Part shown: positions 63,501 to 64,000 of the stretch, one piece after another
Position numbering within the stretch: the first letter of the stretch is position 1
Layout: the number at the start of each line of letters is the position of its first letter
Assembly: GCA_032622095.1 (NCBI GenBank)
Contig: CP136065.1
Location: 246,573,474-246,637,473 of the forward strand
Direction: 5' to 3'
Length of the DNA: 64,000 bases
Source of the DNA: Siphonodentalium dalli
Lineage: Eukaryota; Mollusca; Scaphopoda; Gadilida; Siphonodentaliidae
Position numbers and translations under genes: made by a program
The notes under the pieces: generated by a model
Told to the model about the DNA's origin: nothing
The model's database searches: none
Seen by the model: the letters and a program-made list of their open reading frames with translations, nothing else

Positions 63501-63662
63501 TTTTAGTGCTCCTTACCTGTCAATTAATGAGGACTCCTCCTGTCTCAAAGGAAACTACGAGAAAGTGAAAGTGTTGGAAGAGAAGAAAGTGAAGAATGTG
63601 ATTCAGGCGGTAATCAGCTTTGACAACCTTGTCTGTGTCATCCACTTCCAGTATGAAACGAG
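5531..63662 (+). CDS. Multi-exon host gene, 15 coding exons, 3' end outside the window; TPR-like plus propeller-like protein of unknown family
   Basis: Joining 15 GT-AG exons (5531-6512, 8537-8675, 9668-9786, 14384-14576, 15486-15625, 19963-20113, 21442-21579, 25616-25744, 27919-28001, 29889-30088, 50734-50934, 51467-51621, 57358-57498, 59536-59709, 63507-63662) gives one open frame of 3,101 nt, and every junction agrees in phase. The N-terminus (about residues 35-137) is basic, then acidic and Ser-rich, then basic again, so it is probably disordered and may hold nuclear-localisation-like clusters. Residues about 330-620 are predicted helical and TPR-like. Residues about 765-800 form a charged helix. 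Residues about 825-1033 alternate hydrophobic strands and turns like a beta-propeller. No catalytic motif or signal peptide is visible. The start is ATG 5531, in good context (ACAATGG), 17 nt after an AG acceptor, so a 5' UTR exon probably lies upstream. The family is not recognised; domain calls are inference from pattern, while the exon structure is read directly. Confidence 0.85.
6513..7085. repeat. Intron 1 left part with a copy of the exon-1 border
   Basis: At 6825-6874 a 50-bp stretch (AGAATTGGCATGTTACCATGG...TGTCAGGTCAGTATTG) repeats 6479-6530, which is the end of exon 1 plus its donor, with few differences including the GTCAGT donor. Also present is a short direct repeat of CTGTCACAGATATTTACTC (6600-6650). 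The rest is unassigned. Confidence 0.75.
7086..7265. repeat. Palindromic repeat, TATATATGCGAG family
   Basis: Two inverted hairpins (GCATATATAAGAGAATGCA and its complement) flank an AT-rich core. The family recurs at 29551-29805, 30721-30977, 31108-31195, 49225-50575 (tandem) and 58745-59007. Full copies end in TTAA plus CCTTTCATGAT, so this is a second TTAA-type MITE family. Confidence 0.7.
7331..8185. mobile_element. Non-autonomous hAT element with 8-bp target duplication
   Basis: ATTTGTAT occurs at 7323-7330 and again at 8186-8193. Between them the element starts TAGAGGTGCCACGATTA and ends TAATCATGGCACCCCTA, an inverted repeat. An 8-bp duplication with these ends is characteristic of hAT elements. 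The ends are rich in ATCGATTA. No transposase is encoded in its 855 bp. Confidence 0.85.
8186..8536. other. Rest of intron 1, nothing recognised
   Basis: No coding potential or repeat with a clear boundary; ends at the exon 2 acceptor. Confidence 0.4.
8537..8675 (+). CDS. Exon 2 (residues 328-373)
   Basis: Found by phase matching: acceptor GACACAG, phase 1 in, donor GCGAG|GTGCGT, phase 2 out. It encodes a helical Ala/Lys/Leu-rich segment ([34 protein letters not shown]). It is needed to join exon 1 (phase 1) to exon 3 (phase 2 in), which gives independent support. The intron just after it (8680-9060) has loose repeats that resemble the exon end and donor, but too diverged to be sure. Confidence 0.75.
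8676..9079. other. Intron 2 left part
   Basis: Loose repeats at roughly 90-bp spacing (AAGGCAAGATGTGTAATCC, AAAGCAATGTGCAGAATCC) resemble the exon 2 end and donor (AAGGCGAGGTGCGTACTA), but they are diverged enough that a chance match is possible. Otherwise unassigned. Confidence 0.35.
9080..9432. repeat. Minisatellite, 24-bp unit with higher-order 47-bp unit
   Basis: Tandem copies of GACTCTTCATGTGTGTACCG, alternating with TTGTGTGTTTACTTTATG in the right part, give a higher-order repeat. It lies in intron 2. It is followed by a fragment (9434-9520) with mirrored GGTTATGG/CCGGTTA motifs that looks like the end of another DNA transposon. Confidence 0.85.
9561..9615 (+). repeat. Isolated copy of the exon-5 border repeat in intron 2
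   Basis: GGGACATTCCGTGGTGAATT and AGAGTTACCTCCCTTACTGT match the minisatellite unit at 15.6-15.95 kb, which is built from the end of exon 5. Here the unit lies about 6 kb upstream, just before exon 3. Confidence 0.7.
9668..9786 (+). CDS. Exon 3 (residues 374-413), TPR-like helices
   Basis: Acceptor CATTGCAG, donor CTTT|GTGAGT, phase 2 in and 1 out. It encodes [19 protein letters not shown] and [16 protein letters not shown], two amphipathic helices with the Ala and aromatic spacing of TPR-like repeats. The frame stays open past the donor to 9854, so intron retention would add about 23 residues; the GTGAGT donor and the phase of exon 4 favour splicing here. Confidence 0.8.
10054..11100. mobile_element. 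MITE-like DNA transposon with inverted ends
   Basis: Starts CAGTGTTTGCGCTT and ends GCGCGAACACTG, with inner inverted repeats built from TTTGGCTAATAAAA, TTTGGCCAAA and their complements. CAGTG ends are common in hAT or similar DNA elements. No target duplication could be confirmed and no transposase frame is present in the 1,047 bp. Confidence 0.6.
11101..12155. repeat. Intron 3: diverged interspersed repeat (GTCTGTCTGAGTAT family)
   Basis: From about 11520 the text has GTGTGTTTGTCTATGTGG, several TCTGTCTGTCTG runs and the phrases CCCAATGACAATTCTGGAGT and ATTCTTCTTTGTTT. Relatives occur at 12530-12650, 27290-27500 and 55680-55860. Ends not defined. 11101-11520 is unassigned. Confidence 0.5.
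12156..12529. mobile_element. Short MITE with 15-bp perfect inverted ends
   Basis: GAGGCCCCCACCCCC at the left end and GGGGGTGGGGGCCTC at the right. The inside carries repeated GGAATACGG motifs. It sits inside the GTCTGTCTGAGTAT repeat, because the flanks rejoin to match the copy at 55700. Target duplication unclear. Confidence 0.65.
12640..12730. repeat. Hairpin AATTCGCGC repeat
   Basis: AAATTCGCGC...GAGCGAATTT with CTATTTTTCATCC / GGGTGAAAAATAG inverted. A related copy at 14200-14285 has GAATTCGCGC...GCGCGAATTCAAAACTGAG. Probably a small MITE family. Confidence 0.5.
13133..13985. mobile_element. Hairpin-headed tandem-repeat element A
   Basis: Begins with hairpin AGTCGAGTTTTTC/AAAAACTCGACT (13133-13157), then a GGGCGGGCGGGCGG stretch. 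It continues as about four tandem units of roughly 150 bp (CGCGATAACTCAAT...GGTATATGAGTCTCTTGC...CGAGTTCGAAAACC...GGAGTTATGGG). The end region has AAAACTCGACAAAAG and palindrome GCATCTTAGATGC (13977-13989). Frames open across units are by-products of the repetition. Confidence 0.65.
13990..14383. other. Intron 3 right end
   Basis: Contains the AATTCGCGC hairpin copy (14200-14285). Otherwise unassigned up to the exon 4 acceptor. Confidence 0.4.
14384..14576 (+). CDS. Exon 4 (residues 414-477), TPR-like helices
   Basis: Acceptor ACATTTACAG, donor AAGG|GTTAGT, phase 1 in and 2 out. It encodes helices such as [37 protein letters not shown] and [12 protein letters not shown]. The spacing of Gly, Tyr, Ala and Leu is TPR-like. 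The donor is weaker than its neighbours, but it is the only choice that keeps the phase to exon 5. Confidence 0.82.
14577..15485. other. Intron 4, nothing recognised
   Basis: AT-rich, with A/T runs at 14735-14825; no repeat family with clear ends and no exon found. Confidence 0.4.
15486..15625 (+). CDS. Exon 5 (residues 478-524)
   Basis: Acceptor TTTTTACTCCAG, donor CCCTG|GTAAGT, phase 2 in and 1 out. It encodes [20 protein letters not shown] and [16 protein letters not shown], continuing the helical repeat region. The exon end and donor (GGGACATTCCCTG|GTAAGT) are the unit of the minisatellite that fills the next 1.3 kb, so the exact donor in use cannot be proven from sequence alone. Confidence 0.78.
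15626..15950 (+). repeat. Minisatellite built from the exon-5 donor border
   Basis: Units of about 45 bp repeat the exon 5 end and intron start: CTGGGACATTCCCTGGT followed by GAGTTAGAGTTACCTCCC and TTACTGTG. About seven units here and four more at 16740-16930, on the other side of a retroposon insertion. Several copies keep GGTGAG or GGTAAG at the position of the donor. Confidence 0.85.
15950..16735 (-). mobile_element. 5'-truncated non-LTR retroposon fragment (CR1/jockey type), RT C-terminal part
   Basis: The minus strand has an open frame of 247 codons from 16712 to 15969. It shows the standard C-terminal end of jockey/CR1-type reverse transcriptases: [47 protein letters not shown] and [16 protein letters not shown]. 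The frame also extends upstream to about 16735, where similarity stops. Endonuclease and catalytic RT motifs are missing, so it is dead. The insertion splits the exon-5 minisatellite, so it came after the array formed. Confidence 0.85.
16740..16935 (+). repeat. Right part of the split exon-5 border minisatellite
   Basis: Further units TCCATTATGGGACATTCCC and GGTGATTTAGAGTTACCTCC continue the array interrupted by the retroposon. Confidence 0.8.
16936..18087. other. Intron 5 middle, nothing recognised
   Basis: No supported exon. A + strand frame at 17463-17774 and a minus frame at 16957-17163 have no family resemblance and no splice support. Confidence 0.4.
18088..18320. mobile_element. Palindromic MITE, GAATGAGGTCCCC family, short copy
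   Basis: Ends CAAGCCTTGAAATAGTGTG and its inverse. Two nested hairpins of GCAGAATGAGGTCCCCAGAG face each other. Same family at 47514-47767 (short) and 20783-21182, 48713-49065 and 55935-56329 (long). No protein is encoded. Confidence 0.8.
18478..19835. mobile_element. Possible eroded DNA transposon in intron 5
   Basis: GTTTAAGCCCA motifs occur at both edges (18505-18575 and 19755-19815), and the right edge ends GGGCCTAAACGCGGGTCAGT. A short frame between them includes [16 protein letters not shown], which resembles the start of pogo-type helix-turn-helix domains. The ends are not symmetric enough for a firm call. Confidence 0.35.
19963..20113 (+). CDS. Exon 6 (residues 525-574), TPR-like helices
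   Basis: Acceptor CCTATTACAG, donor TATGG|GTAAGG, phase 1 in and 2 out. It encodes [20 protein letters not shown], then [20 protein letters not shown] and [19 protein letters not shown] and [14 protein letters not shown] look like consecutive helices of a TPR-like unit. Several diverged copies of its 3' half and donor follow. Confidence 0.83.
20114..20510 (+). repeat. Diverged copies of the exon-6 3' end and donor
   Basis: At least four copies of the exon 6 tail (GAAGAATCTAATTCAGCATT...CTTATGG|GTAAGG) follow the exon: about 20123-20175, 20255-20330, 20331-20385 and 20440-20508. Each ends CTTATGGGTA or TTATGGGTA. Copies are 15-25% diverged, hence old. Confidence 0.8.
20511..20782. repeat. Fragment of the TATATATGCGAG TTAA family
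   Basis: 20508-20570 reads TTTAACCTTTCATGACAGGA and GGTGCAGCATTAAAGATCC, the left end of that MITE; the remainder is missing. The rest is unassigned. Confidence 0.55.
20783..21182. mobile_element. Palindromic MITE, GAATGAGGTCCCC family, long copy
   Basis: Left GGTTAGCATCACCAAATTCA...GACCTCATTCTGCTTAGGCC, a central AT-rich part with TCTATATCCCCAAATT, then GAATGAGGTTCGCAGAG and a hairpin, ending GACACACTAAACTCAGGCTTG. Shares the centre with the copies at 48.7 and 55.9 kb. Confidence 0.7.
21183..21441. other. Intron 6 right end
   Basis: AT-rich, nothing recognised before the exon 7 acceptor. Confidence 0.4.
21442..21579 (+). CDS. Exon 7 (residues 575-620)
   Basis: Acceptor ATATTTACAG, donor AAAC|GTGAGT, phase 2 in and 2 out. 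It encodes [20 protein letters not shown] and [19 protein letters not shown]. Trp-rich and basic, with no recognised motif. No copies of its borders are seen nearby. The 3' LTR of the Copia fragment begins about 60 bp downstream. Confidence 0.83.
21990..22450 (-). pseudogene. Copia RNase H, C-terminal part
   Basis: [38 protein letters not shown] and [20 protein letters not shown] are followed, after a frame change, by [17 protein letters not shown], the usual RNase H end of Copia pol. The preceding half lies at 23780-23885, beyond the pogo-like insertion. Confidence 0.85.
22456..23779 (+). mobile_element. Pogo/Tigger-like DNA transposon remnant inside Copia
   Basis: Inverted ends CAGTAAAACATGTCTTGAGA and TCTTTCAAGACAGATTTTACTG (the latter as its last 22 bases). 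A TA precedes the left end; no second TA is visible on the right. At 23413-23625 the + strand encodes an N-terminal helix-turn-helix of the pogo/CENP-B kind ([15 protein letters not shown], then [20 protein letters not shown] and [16 protein letters not shown]), broken by a one-base frameshift and ended by TGA. The catalytic DDE part is absent. Removing it restores the Copia frame (..CKIFLV..). Confidence 0.8.
24382..25473 (-). pseudogene. Copia integrase C-terminus and reverse transcriptase N-part
   Basis: Open frame of 363 codons on the minus strand. Integrase tail, an acidic linker and RT up to WRLKKCV; then TAG, after which the same frame continues [20 protein letters not shown] and [10 protein letters not shown]. 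The family is the invertebrate Copia type with [16 protein letters not shown]. Not functional because of the stop and missing 5' part. Confidence 0.88.
25616..25744 (+). CDS. Exon 8 (residues 621-663)
   Basis: Acceptor TTATATTTCCAG, donor ACCGG|GTAAGA, phase 2 in and 2 out. It encodes [35 protein letters not shown] and VYLDPHTG; the strand-turn pattern suggests the helical part ends here. The exon is wedged between the broken 5' edge of the Copia fragment and a roughly 50-bp minisatellite built from its own end. Confidence 0.85.
25745..26350 (+). repeat. Minisatellite built from the exon-8 donor border
   Basis: About twelve units of roughly 50 bp: GATCCACATACCGGGTAAGA, ATTACTTCCCCTGTCAGG, CGAGTTGTCCTT. 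The GATCCACATACCGG|GTAAGA core is the last bases of exon 8 plus its donor. Some units are longer, with AGATATCAGCAGTTACATCC inserted, which also matches exon 8 (CAGCAGTTACTTCC) and shows that more of the exon was taken in. Confidence 0.9.
26351..26775. other. Intron 8, between two minisatellites
   Basis: No exon found; a 63-codon frame at 26374-26565 has no splice support. Confidence 0.4.
26776..27245. repeat. Minisatellite, CACTAAATTTAAC unit of about 20 bp
   Basis: More than 20 copies of CACCCACTAAATTTAACATG or CACCTCACTAAATTTAACCT, some shortened to CTGCTAAATTTAACC. AT-rich and unrelated to exon sequence. Confidence 0.9.
27290..27500. repeat. GTCTGTCTGAGTAT family fragment
   Basis: Contains GAATGAAAGTTTGTCTGG, AGGTTCACCAGCACGACTGA and TTCTGGAGTTATCCTTCTTT, matching the phrasing of the copies at 11.8 and 55.7 kb. 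Confidence 0.5.
27585..27905 (+). repeat. Tandem copies of the exon-9 acceptor border
   Basis: Three clear copies (about 27590-27650, 27665-27725 and 27748-27805) of TTGTTTTCACCAG|GCAGAG followed by AATAGTTCGATCAAATCCC, and one decayed copy near 27828-27870. They repeat the acceptor and start of exon 9, which follows as the last unit. Each copy carries an AG acceptor with pyrimidines before it. Confidence 0.88.
27919..28001 (+). CDS. Exon 9 (residues 664-691)
   Basis: Acceptor TTTTGTTTTCACCAG, donor CACAG|GTTAGA, phase 2 in and 1 out. It encodes [20 protein letters not shown] and LQKVISTG. Upstream copies of the acceptor and exon start (27585-27905) carry differences and GTGATAT in place of GTGACAC. 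Only this copy continues into the full exon with a donor. Confidence 0.8.
28398..28612. mobile_element. TTAA palindromic MITE (copy T2)
   Basis: TTAACCCTTTCAGTGCC at the left end and GGCACTGAAAGGGTTAA at the right, nearly perfect inverted halves joined at GAGCTCTTAGATCTC. Same family as 4527-4722. Confidence 0.85.
28613..29550. other. Intron 9 middle, nothing recognised
   Basis: AT-rich without repeat ends or coding signal. Confidence 0.4.
29551..29805. mobile_element. TATATATGCGAG family MITE
   Basis: TAACCCTTTAATTATGAGAG, GGTGCAGCATTAAAGACCC, then two inverted hairpins with TATATATGCAAG / CTCGCATATATAAGAG, and a right end near TTTCAGGAATTTCC. It lies just upstream of exon 10, diverged from the family consensus. 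Confidence 0.65.
29889..30088 (+). CDS. Exon 10 (residues 692-758)
   Basis: Acceptor TTACAATTGCAG, donor TACCAG|GTGAGT, phase 1 in and 0 out. It encodes [56 protein letters not shown] and [11 protein letters not shown]. Four Cys residues are present, but they are not arranged as a known zinc site. It is followed by the 20.6-kb intron 10. Confidence 0.85.
30119..30160 (+). repeat. tRNA-like SINE head
   Basis: AACTCCATGGTCTAGTGGTT followed by AGAGTGTGTGGCCTTTC has the A-box pattern of tRNA genes (TGGTCTAGTGG). The B box and the rest are missing because a minisatellite starts within it. A complete tRNA is ruled out. Confidence 0.45.
30160..30710. repeat. Minisatellite, 28-bp unit
   Basis: About 19-20 nearly identical copies of CTGTCTACAGGAGATGAGTT followed by TGCACA; a few read CATGAG and one lacks CTA. 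The high identity suggests recent expansion. Lies 70 bp after exon 10. Confidence 0.92.
30721..30977. mobile_element. TATATATGCGAG family MITE with TTAA ends
   Basis: TTAACCCTTTCATGATATGA at the left and CATCAAAGGGTTAA at the right, with two pairs of inverted hairpins between. Shows the full element, including TTAA at both sides. Confidence 0.8.
31069..32961. mobile_element. TTAA element T3, host of two nested elements
   Basis: TTAAGCCTTTCAGTGCC at the left and GGCACTGAAAGGGTTAA at the right are the ends of the T1 family. Inside are a TATATATGCGAG core (31108-31195) and a complete second TTAA element (31260-32707). Remaining T3 sequence at 32708-32961 carries GGGCCGATGAGATCGGCCC. Confidence 0.75.
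31260..32707. mobile_element. TTAA element T4 (CTCTTTCGCTGCC ends), nested in T3
   Basis: TTAACTCTTTCGCTGCC at the left and GGCAGCGAAAGAGTTAA at the right. Internal 31590-31950 repeats GGGGCGCCTGCGGCGCATAA three or four times. 32095-32515 has three copies of (A)AGATGGCCGCCAA or its variant followed closely by TCACGTGA. TTAA and CTCTTTC ends fit a piggyBac-like non-autonomous element of 1.45 kb. Confidence 0.75.
32962..33640. other. Intron 10 spacer, nothing recognised
   Basis: No exon or repeat border identified. Confidence 0.4.
33648..33790. mobile_element. Palindromic MITE half, ATAATCGACTCC family
   Basis: TAAATAATCAACTCCTTAAC...GGAAAGCTCTCACTGAGAGC and then GTCGATTATTTAGGGCAT. It matches the left half of the full palindrome at 56372-56572 plus its right tip, so it is a deletion derivative. 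Confidence 0.7.
34904..36470. mobile_element. TTAA element T5 (GGGGATGG ends)
   Basis: TTAAGGGGATGGTAAAGTTT at the left and AGACTTTGCCATCCCCTTAA at the right, followed outside by GATGGCCATCTTGAC, which mirrors GTCAAGATGGCC inside the left end. A 1.57-kb element without a recognised protein. Confidence 0.7.
36471..39620. other. Body of the composite insertion, function unknown
   Basis: No coding family found. 38620-39110 has early, diverged copies of the unit that becomes tandem at 39.6-40.2 kb (TTCCCCATGGTGCAGTGGCC). 39483-39564 looks like a small exon, described among the findings. Confidence 0.4.
39620..40225. repeat. Tandem repeat, about 178-bp unit, 3.4 copies
   Basis: Units share TGTTCTGGGTGGGGAAGACT, CTCCAAGAGCTGCACCAACC, CCCATGGTGCAGTGGCCCAC and GGAATCGTAATACCTTCGGG. 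Both strands read open across the units by coincidence of length; no protein family matches. Confidence 0.85.
43862..44014 (+). other. Exon-like open stretch at the centre of the foldback palindrome
   Basis: After TTCTCATGTAG the frame [40 protein letters not shown] runs for 50 codons to TGA. The composition is coding-like and an AG acceptor sits at its start, but no family is recognised and no donor is needed because it ends in a stop. It may be a captured host exon or the tail of the element's own gene. Confidence 0.35.
46396..47513. other. Intron 10 spacer after the foldback
   Basis: No repeat borders. A 156-codon frame on the minus strand (47497-47027) has no recognisable domain, no splice context and AT-rich codons; it is not called as a gene. 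Confidence 0.4.
47514..47767. mobile_element. Palindromic MITE, GAATGAGGTCCCC family, short copy
   Basis: CAAGCCTTGAAATAGTGTG at the left and its exact inverse at the right, with two inner hairpins AGCATCACCAAATTCACC / GGTGAATTTGGTGATGCT. Nearly perfect symmetry over 254 bp, the best-preserved member in the window. Confidence 0.88.
47768..48712. other. Intron 10 spacer
   Basis: Minus-strand frames at 48132-48589 have no family match. CpG and GTCA motifs are somewhat more frequent than in neighbours, but no exon is supported. Confidence 0.35.
48713..49065. mobile_element. Palindromic MITE, GAATGAGGTCCCC family, long copy
   Basis: CCTGGATATAGTGTGACTAC, GCAGAATGAGGTCCCCAGAG, a centre with TCTATATCCCCTAATTTCAG, and a right end CCTCATTCTGCAAATGTCAG. 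The left hairpin is partly deleted (AGTGATGTTATCCCAGGGAC). Confidence 0.75.
49225..50575. repeat. 96-bp satellite made from a TATATATGCGAG MITE
   Basis: Thirteen units with CATTCTCTTATATATGTGAG, GCTCTCTATGGGAAACATGC, ATTAACCTAACAATATTTAC and CTTGACCTCATAAG, spaced 96 bp (two about 79 bp from an internal deletion). The right edge keeps the MITE end (AGAATGCACTGGCAAAGGAT, TGTTGCACCTGCGCAGCTCC). It ends about 160 bp before exon 11. Two variants (GCCAGAG at the left, GACAGAG in the rest) show stepwise growth. Confidence 0.92.
50734..50934 (+). CDS. Exon 11 (residues 759-825), charged helix
   Basis: Acceptor CAAAATTTCAG, donor AATTTC|GTAAGT, phase 0 on both sides. It encodes a highly charged helix ([32 protein letters not shown]) followed by [20 protein letters not shown]. 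Exon 11 begins about 170 bp after the end of a 96-bp satellite. Being 201 nt with symmetric phase 0, it could be skipped without shifting the frame. Confidence 0.85.
50935..51466. repeat. Intron 11 with a GGAGTTAT...CGACTTAGAAA repeat
   Basis: 51060-51270 has two units of CATAATTTTGT(T/C)(C/T)GAGCTTGTATTC and GTGGAGTTAT, the same family as 59860-60200. No exon. Confidence 0.5.
51467..51621 (+). CDS. Exon 12 (residues 826-876), start of propeller-like region
   Basis: Acceptor GGTTTCTTCTCTAG, donor GGCAC|GTGAGT, phase 0 in and 2 out. It encodes [20 protein letters not shown], then [17 protein letters not shown], which continues with [14 protein letters not shown] in exon 13, a typical propeller blade pattern. 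An earlier GT (after 51592) would give phase 1, which does not fit exon 13, so the later donor is chosen. Its last about 35 nt and donor are repeated six more times downstream. Confidence 0.82.
51622..51990 (+). repeat. 59-bp minisatellite built from the exon-12 donor border
   Basis: Six units after the exon: GATATGGATAACATATGGGT, ATACAAACGGCACGTGAGTT, TATAGTATCCTGGTAGTGT. The end of exon 12 (ATACAAACGGCAC|GTGAGT) is the parental unit. Copies are almost identical (the last has CGACAC), so expansion is recent. Each unit carries a perfect GTGAGT donor. Confidence 0.92.
51991..53250. repeat. Intron 12 left part with long G and C runs
   Basis: A run of 22 G (52294-52315) and about 470 bp on a run of 22 C (52789-52810) followed by nine more C. 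Otherwise unassigned; frames here have no support. Confidence 0.6.
53251..55672. mobile_element. TTAA palindromic MITE (T6) split by hairpin-headed element D
   Basis: Left half TTAACCCTTTCAGTGCC...CCTTGATCATTTTT (53251-53304) and right half AAAATTTATTGATTATAAT...GGGTTAA (about 55567-55672) form one T1-type palindrome. The 2.26-kb insertion starts with hairpin ATGTGTACCCATACCATGTA / TGGTACACAT (53305-53334) and continues GTCCGTCCGTCCATCCATCC, then units of about 180 bp with ACACCCCTCACCTGTATAG and TTTTTGGTAT. Confidence 0.75.
55673..55934. repeat. GTCTGTCTGAGTAT family fragment
   Basis: TCTGCCTGAGTATCTCAGCC, ATGGGTTATCAAATCTGAAT and GAAATTTGTTATGGATGTTC; the intact form of the sequence interrupted by the MITE at 12156-12529. 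Confidence 0.6.
55935..56329. mobile_element. Palindromic MITE, GAATGAGGTCCCC family, long copy
   Basis: GCTAGCATCACCAAATTCAC...CTTCTTAGGCCTGAAC at the left, then AAATTAGGGGATATAGAAAC in the centre, then GCAGAATGAGGTCCCCAGAG and a hairpin, ending GACAGACACACTATTTCCAG. Same length class as 20783-21182, with its centre inverted relative to 48.7 kb. Confidence 0.78.
56372..56575. mobile_element. Full palindromic MITE, ATAATCGACTCC family
   Basis: AAATAATCGACTCCTTAACC, GGATTTAGTCGGAAATATGG and GGAAAGCTCTCACTGAGAGC fold back onto their inverses up to GGTTAAGGAGTCGATTATTT. About 200 bp with nearly perfect symmetry; a shortened copy is at 33648-33790. Confidence 0.85.
56576..57357. other. Intron 12 right end, nothing recognised
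   Basis: No repeat border or exon before the exon 13 acceptor. Confidence 0.4.
57358..57498 (+). CDS. Exon 13 (residues 877-923), propeller-like
   Basis: Acceptor CCTTTCTTCAG, donor ACAAG|GTAGGA, phase 2 in and 2 out. It encodes [20 protein letters not shown] and [17 protein letters not shown]. The alternation [15 protein letters not shown] is typical of WD-like or NHL-like blades, though no WD dipeptide is present. Diverged copies of its 3' end lie at 57541-57600 and 58440-58690. Confidence 0.83.
57541..58700 (+). repeat. Diverged copies of the exon-13 donor border
   Basis: 57541-57600 has CTCCCTATATACTGGGGAAT and CGGATGTTTGGGGTGCACGA, close to exon 13's CGCCCTATATACTGGGGAAC and ATGTTTGGAATTCATAATGA. 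Weaker copies at 58445-58510 and 58548-58620 (AAAACAAGGTAGGATCCC keeps the ACAAG|GTAGGA donor), and part at 58660-58695. 57601-58440 is otherwise unassigned. Confidence 0.75.
58745..59007. mobile_element. TATATATGCGAG family MITE with TTAA ends
   Basis: TTAAACCTTTCATGATGGGA at the left and CATGGAAGGGTTAA at the right, two inverted hairpin pairs between. Most complete member of the family. Confidence 0.85.
59008..59535. other. Intron 13 right end, nothing recognised
   Basis: No repeat borders found; AT-rich. Confidence 0.4.
59536..59709 (+). CDS. Exon 14 (residues 924-981), propeller-like
   Basis: Acceptor CTGCTTACAG, donor AAACG|GTGAGT, phase 2 in and 2 out. It encodes [40 protein letters not shown] and [18 protein letters not shown]. 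The unit [16 protein letters not shown] is a clear strand-turn-strand. A hairpin-headed repeat element starts 45 bp after the donor. Confidence 0.85.
59754..60290. mobile_element. Hairpin-headed tandem-repeat element C
   Basis: Starts with hairpin TATACCTCCCACAAC / GTTGTGGGGGGTATA (59754-59786), then GTCTGTCCATCCGTCTGTC, then units of about 170 bp with CATGGGAA(C/T)CTGTGCACCTGC, GGAGTTATCCCCC and ATGTATAATTTTGTC. Right end not defined. Confidence 0.65.
60545..61615 (-). mobile_element. L2/CR1-type non-LTR retroposon fragment with 3' tail
   Basis: Minus strand: [10 protein letters not shown] (reverse transcriptase YADD core, near 61545), then, after a frameshift, [68 protein letters not shown] and [20 protein letters not shown], the C-terminal sequence of L2/CR1-like reverse transcriptases. 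It ends in a structured 3' tail (GCGCTTCGAGCTACACCGGG, AAGCGCTATACAAATGC) and ATT repeats. 5' truncated; not functional. Confidence 0.88.
61964..63240. mobile_element. Hairpin-headed tandem-repeat element B, about 145-bp unit
   Basis: Head hairpin AGCTCAACTTTACTTTGTAA/AGTTTGAGCT (61964-61993), a (GT)n run, then seven or eight units: TTAGCACGGGCTACAGGTCG, CATGAAATTTGTCATGGATG, TTGACATGTAGATGGGAACG, TTTTGGGGTCATTCGGCC and ATGGCCGCCAGCAGCCATCT. Last unit truncated near (TA)n. Confidence 0.82.
63507..63662 (+). CDS. Exon 15 (residues 982-1033), last exon in window
   Basis: Acceptor TCTGTTATTTTAG, donor ACGAG|GTAGGT, phase 2 in and 2 out. It encodes [40 protein letters not shown] and [12 protein letters not shown], the last a strand pair (LVCVIHFQY) as in the preceding blades. 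The donor shows that the gene continues to the right of the window. Confidence 0.85.
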
Positions 63663-64000
63663 GTAGGTTCATGTAAACACTTTCGATACTAGATGGATTC
63701 TTTCATCCAGCTATAAATAGATAGAGCCGTACAGTTTTGGGACGGGAAGTGATTATCGCACTCTAGATTTTTTGTTAATTATGAGAAGTTTTTTTGATGG
63801 AAATTAATTCATTATTTTGCAGCAATGTTGGAATCGCAAAAATAAGATATTCTTGTTATGTTGCCTGTAGTAACGCCATGATATAGCTTGCCGCAATAAA
63901 ACATCAGGATCGCTCTAGCCTCGTCGTTCGAGGAATGAAATCTGAATTCTGTTGAAAATTACCACACAGTTGAAAGTCATTGCTTTTAGTGAGAATACAA
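63663..64000 (+). other. Start of intron 15
   Basis: Begins with the GTAGGT donor; no further exon in the remaining 338 bp. Confidence 0.6.

Overview
The window is animal nuclear DNA. One protein-coding gene with spliceosomal introns (GT-AG borders, pyrimidine-rich acceptors) runs along the + strand for nearly its whole length. Everything else is intron or flanking sequence filled with eukaryotic mobile elements: Helitrons, hAT, TTAA-flanked and pogo-type DNA elements, Copia, two non-LTR retroposons, a giant palindrome, many MITEs and minisatellites. The repeat style (hairpin-headed tandem-repeat elements, abundant TTAA MITEs, invertebrate-type Copia and CR1/L2 fragments) suggests a marine invertebrate, most likely a mollusc or another lophotrochozoan. 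That assignment is inference; nothing here fixes the species.

The host gene: 15 coding exons were found by joining splice phases. Exon 1 starts at ATG 5531 and exon 15 ends at 63662, with the gene continuing beyond the right edge. All 14 junctions agree in phase and give one stop-free frame of 3,101 nt (1,033 codons plus two bases). The product has a basic and Ser/Asp/Glu-rich N-terminus (exon 1), an alpha-helical TPR-like middle (exons 2-7), a charged helix (exon 11) and a beta-strand-rich, propeller-like C-terminal part (exons 12-15). I do not recognise the family.

Layout: 1-1215 unassigned upstream DNA; 1216-3602 three Helitrons, two of them head-to-tail; 3613-4290 a tandem repeat; 4527-4722 a TTAA palindromic MITE; 5531-28001 exons 1-9 with introns carrying a hAT element (7331-8185), another MITE-like element (10054-11100), a CR1/jockey-type fragment (15.95-16.74 kb) and a Copia fragment broken by a pogo-like element (21.6-25.5 kb). 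Intron 10 (30089-50733) is 20.6 kb and holds a nested TTAA complex (31.07-32.96 kb), a giant palindromic foldback element split by a 6.9-kb insertion (34.4-46.4 kb) and a 96-bp satellite (49.2-50.5 kb). Exons 11-15 lie between 50.7 and 63.7 kb, with a hairpin-headed element inside a TTAA MITE (53.25-55.67 kb), an L2/CR1-like fragment (60.5-61.6 kb) and a 145-bp tandem array (62-63.2 kb).

The most unusual signal is that several introns carry tandem or nearby copies of their own exon-intron border: exons 1, 5, 6, 8, 12 and 13 at the donor side and exon 9 at the acceptor side. The copies keep splice-site-like sequence, so the gene is dotted with arrays of decoy donors and acceptors.
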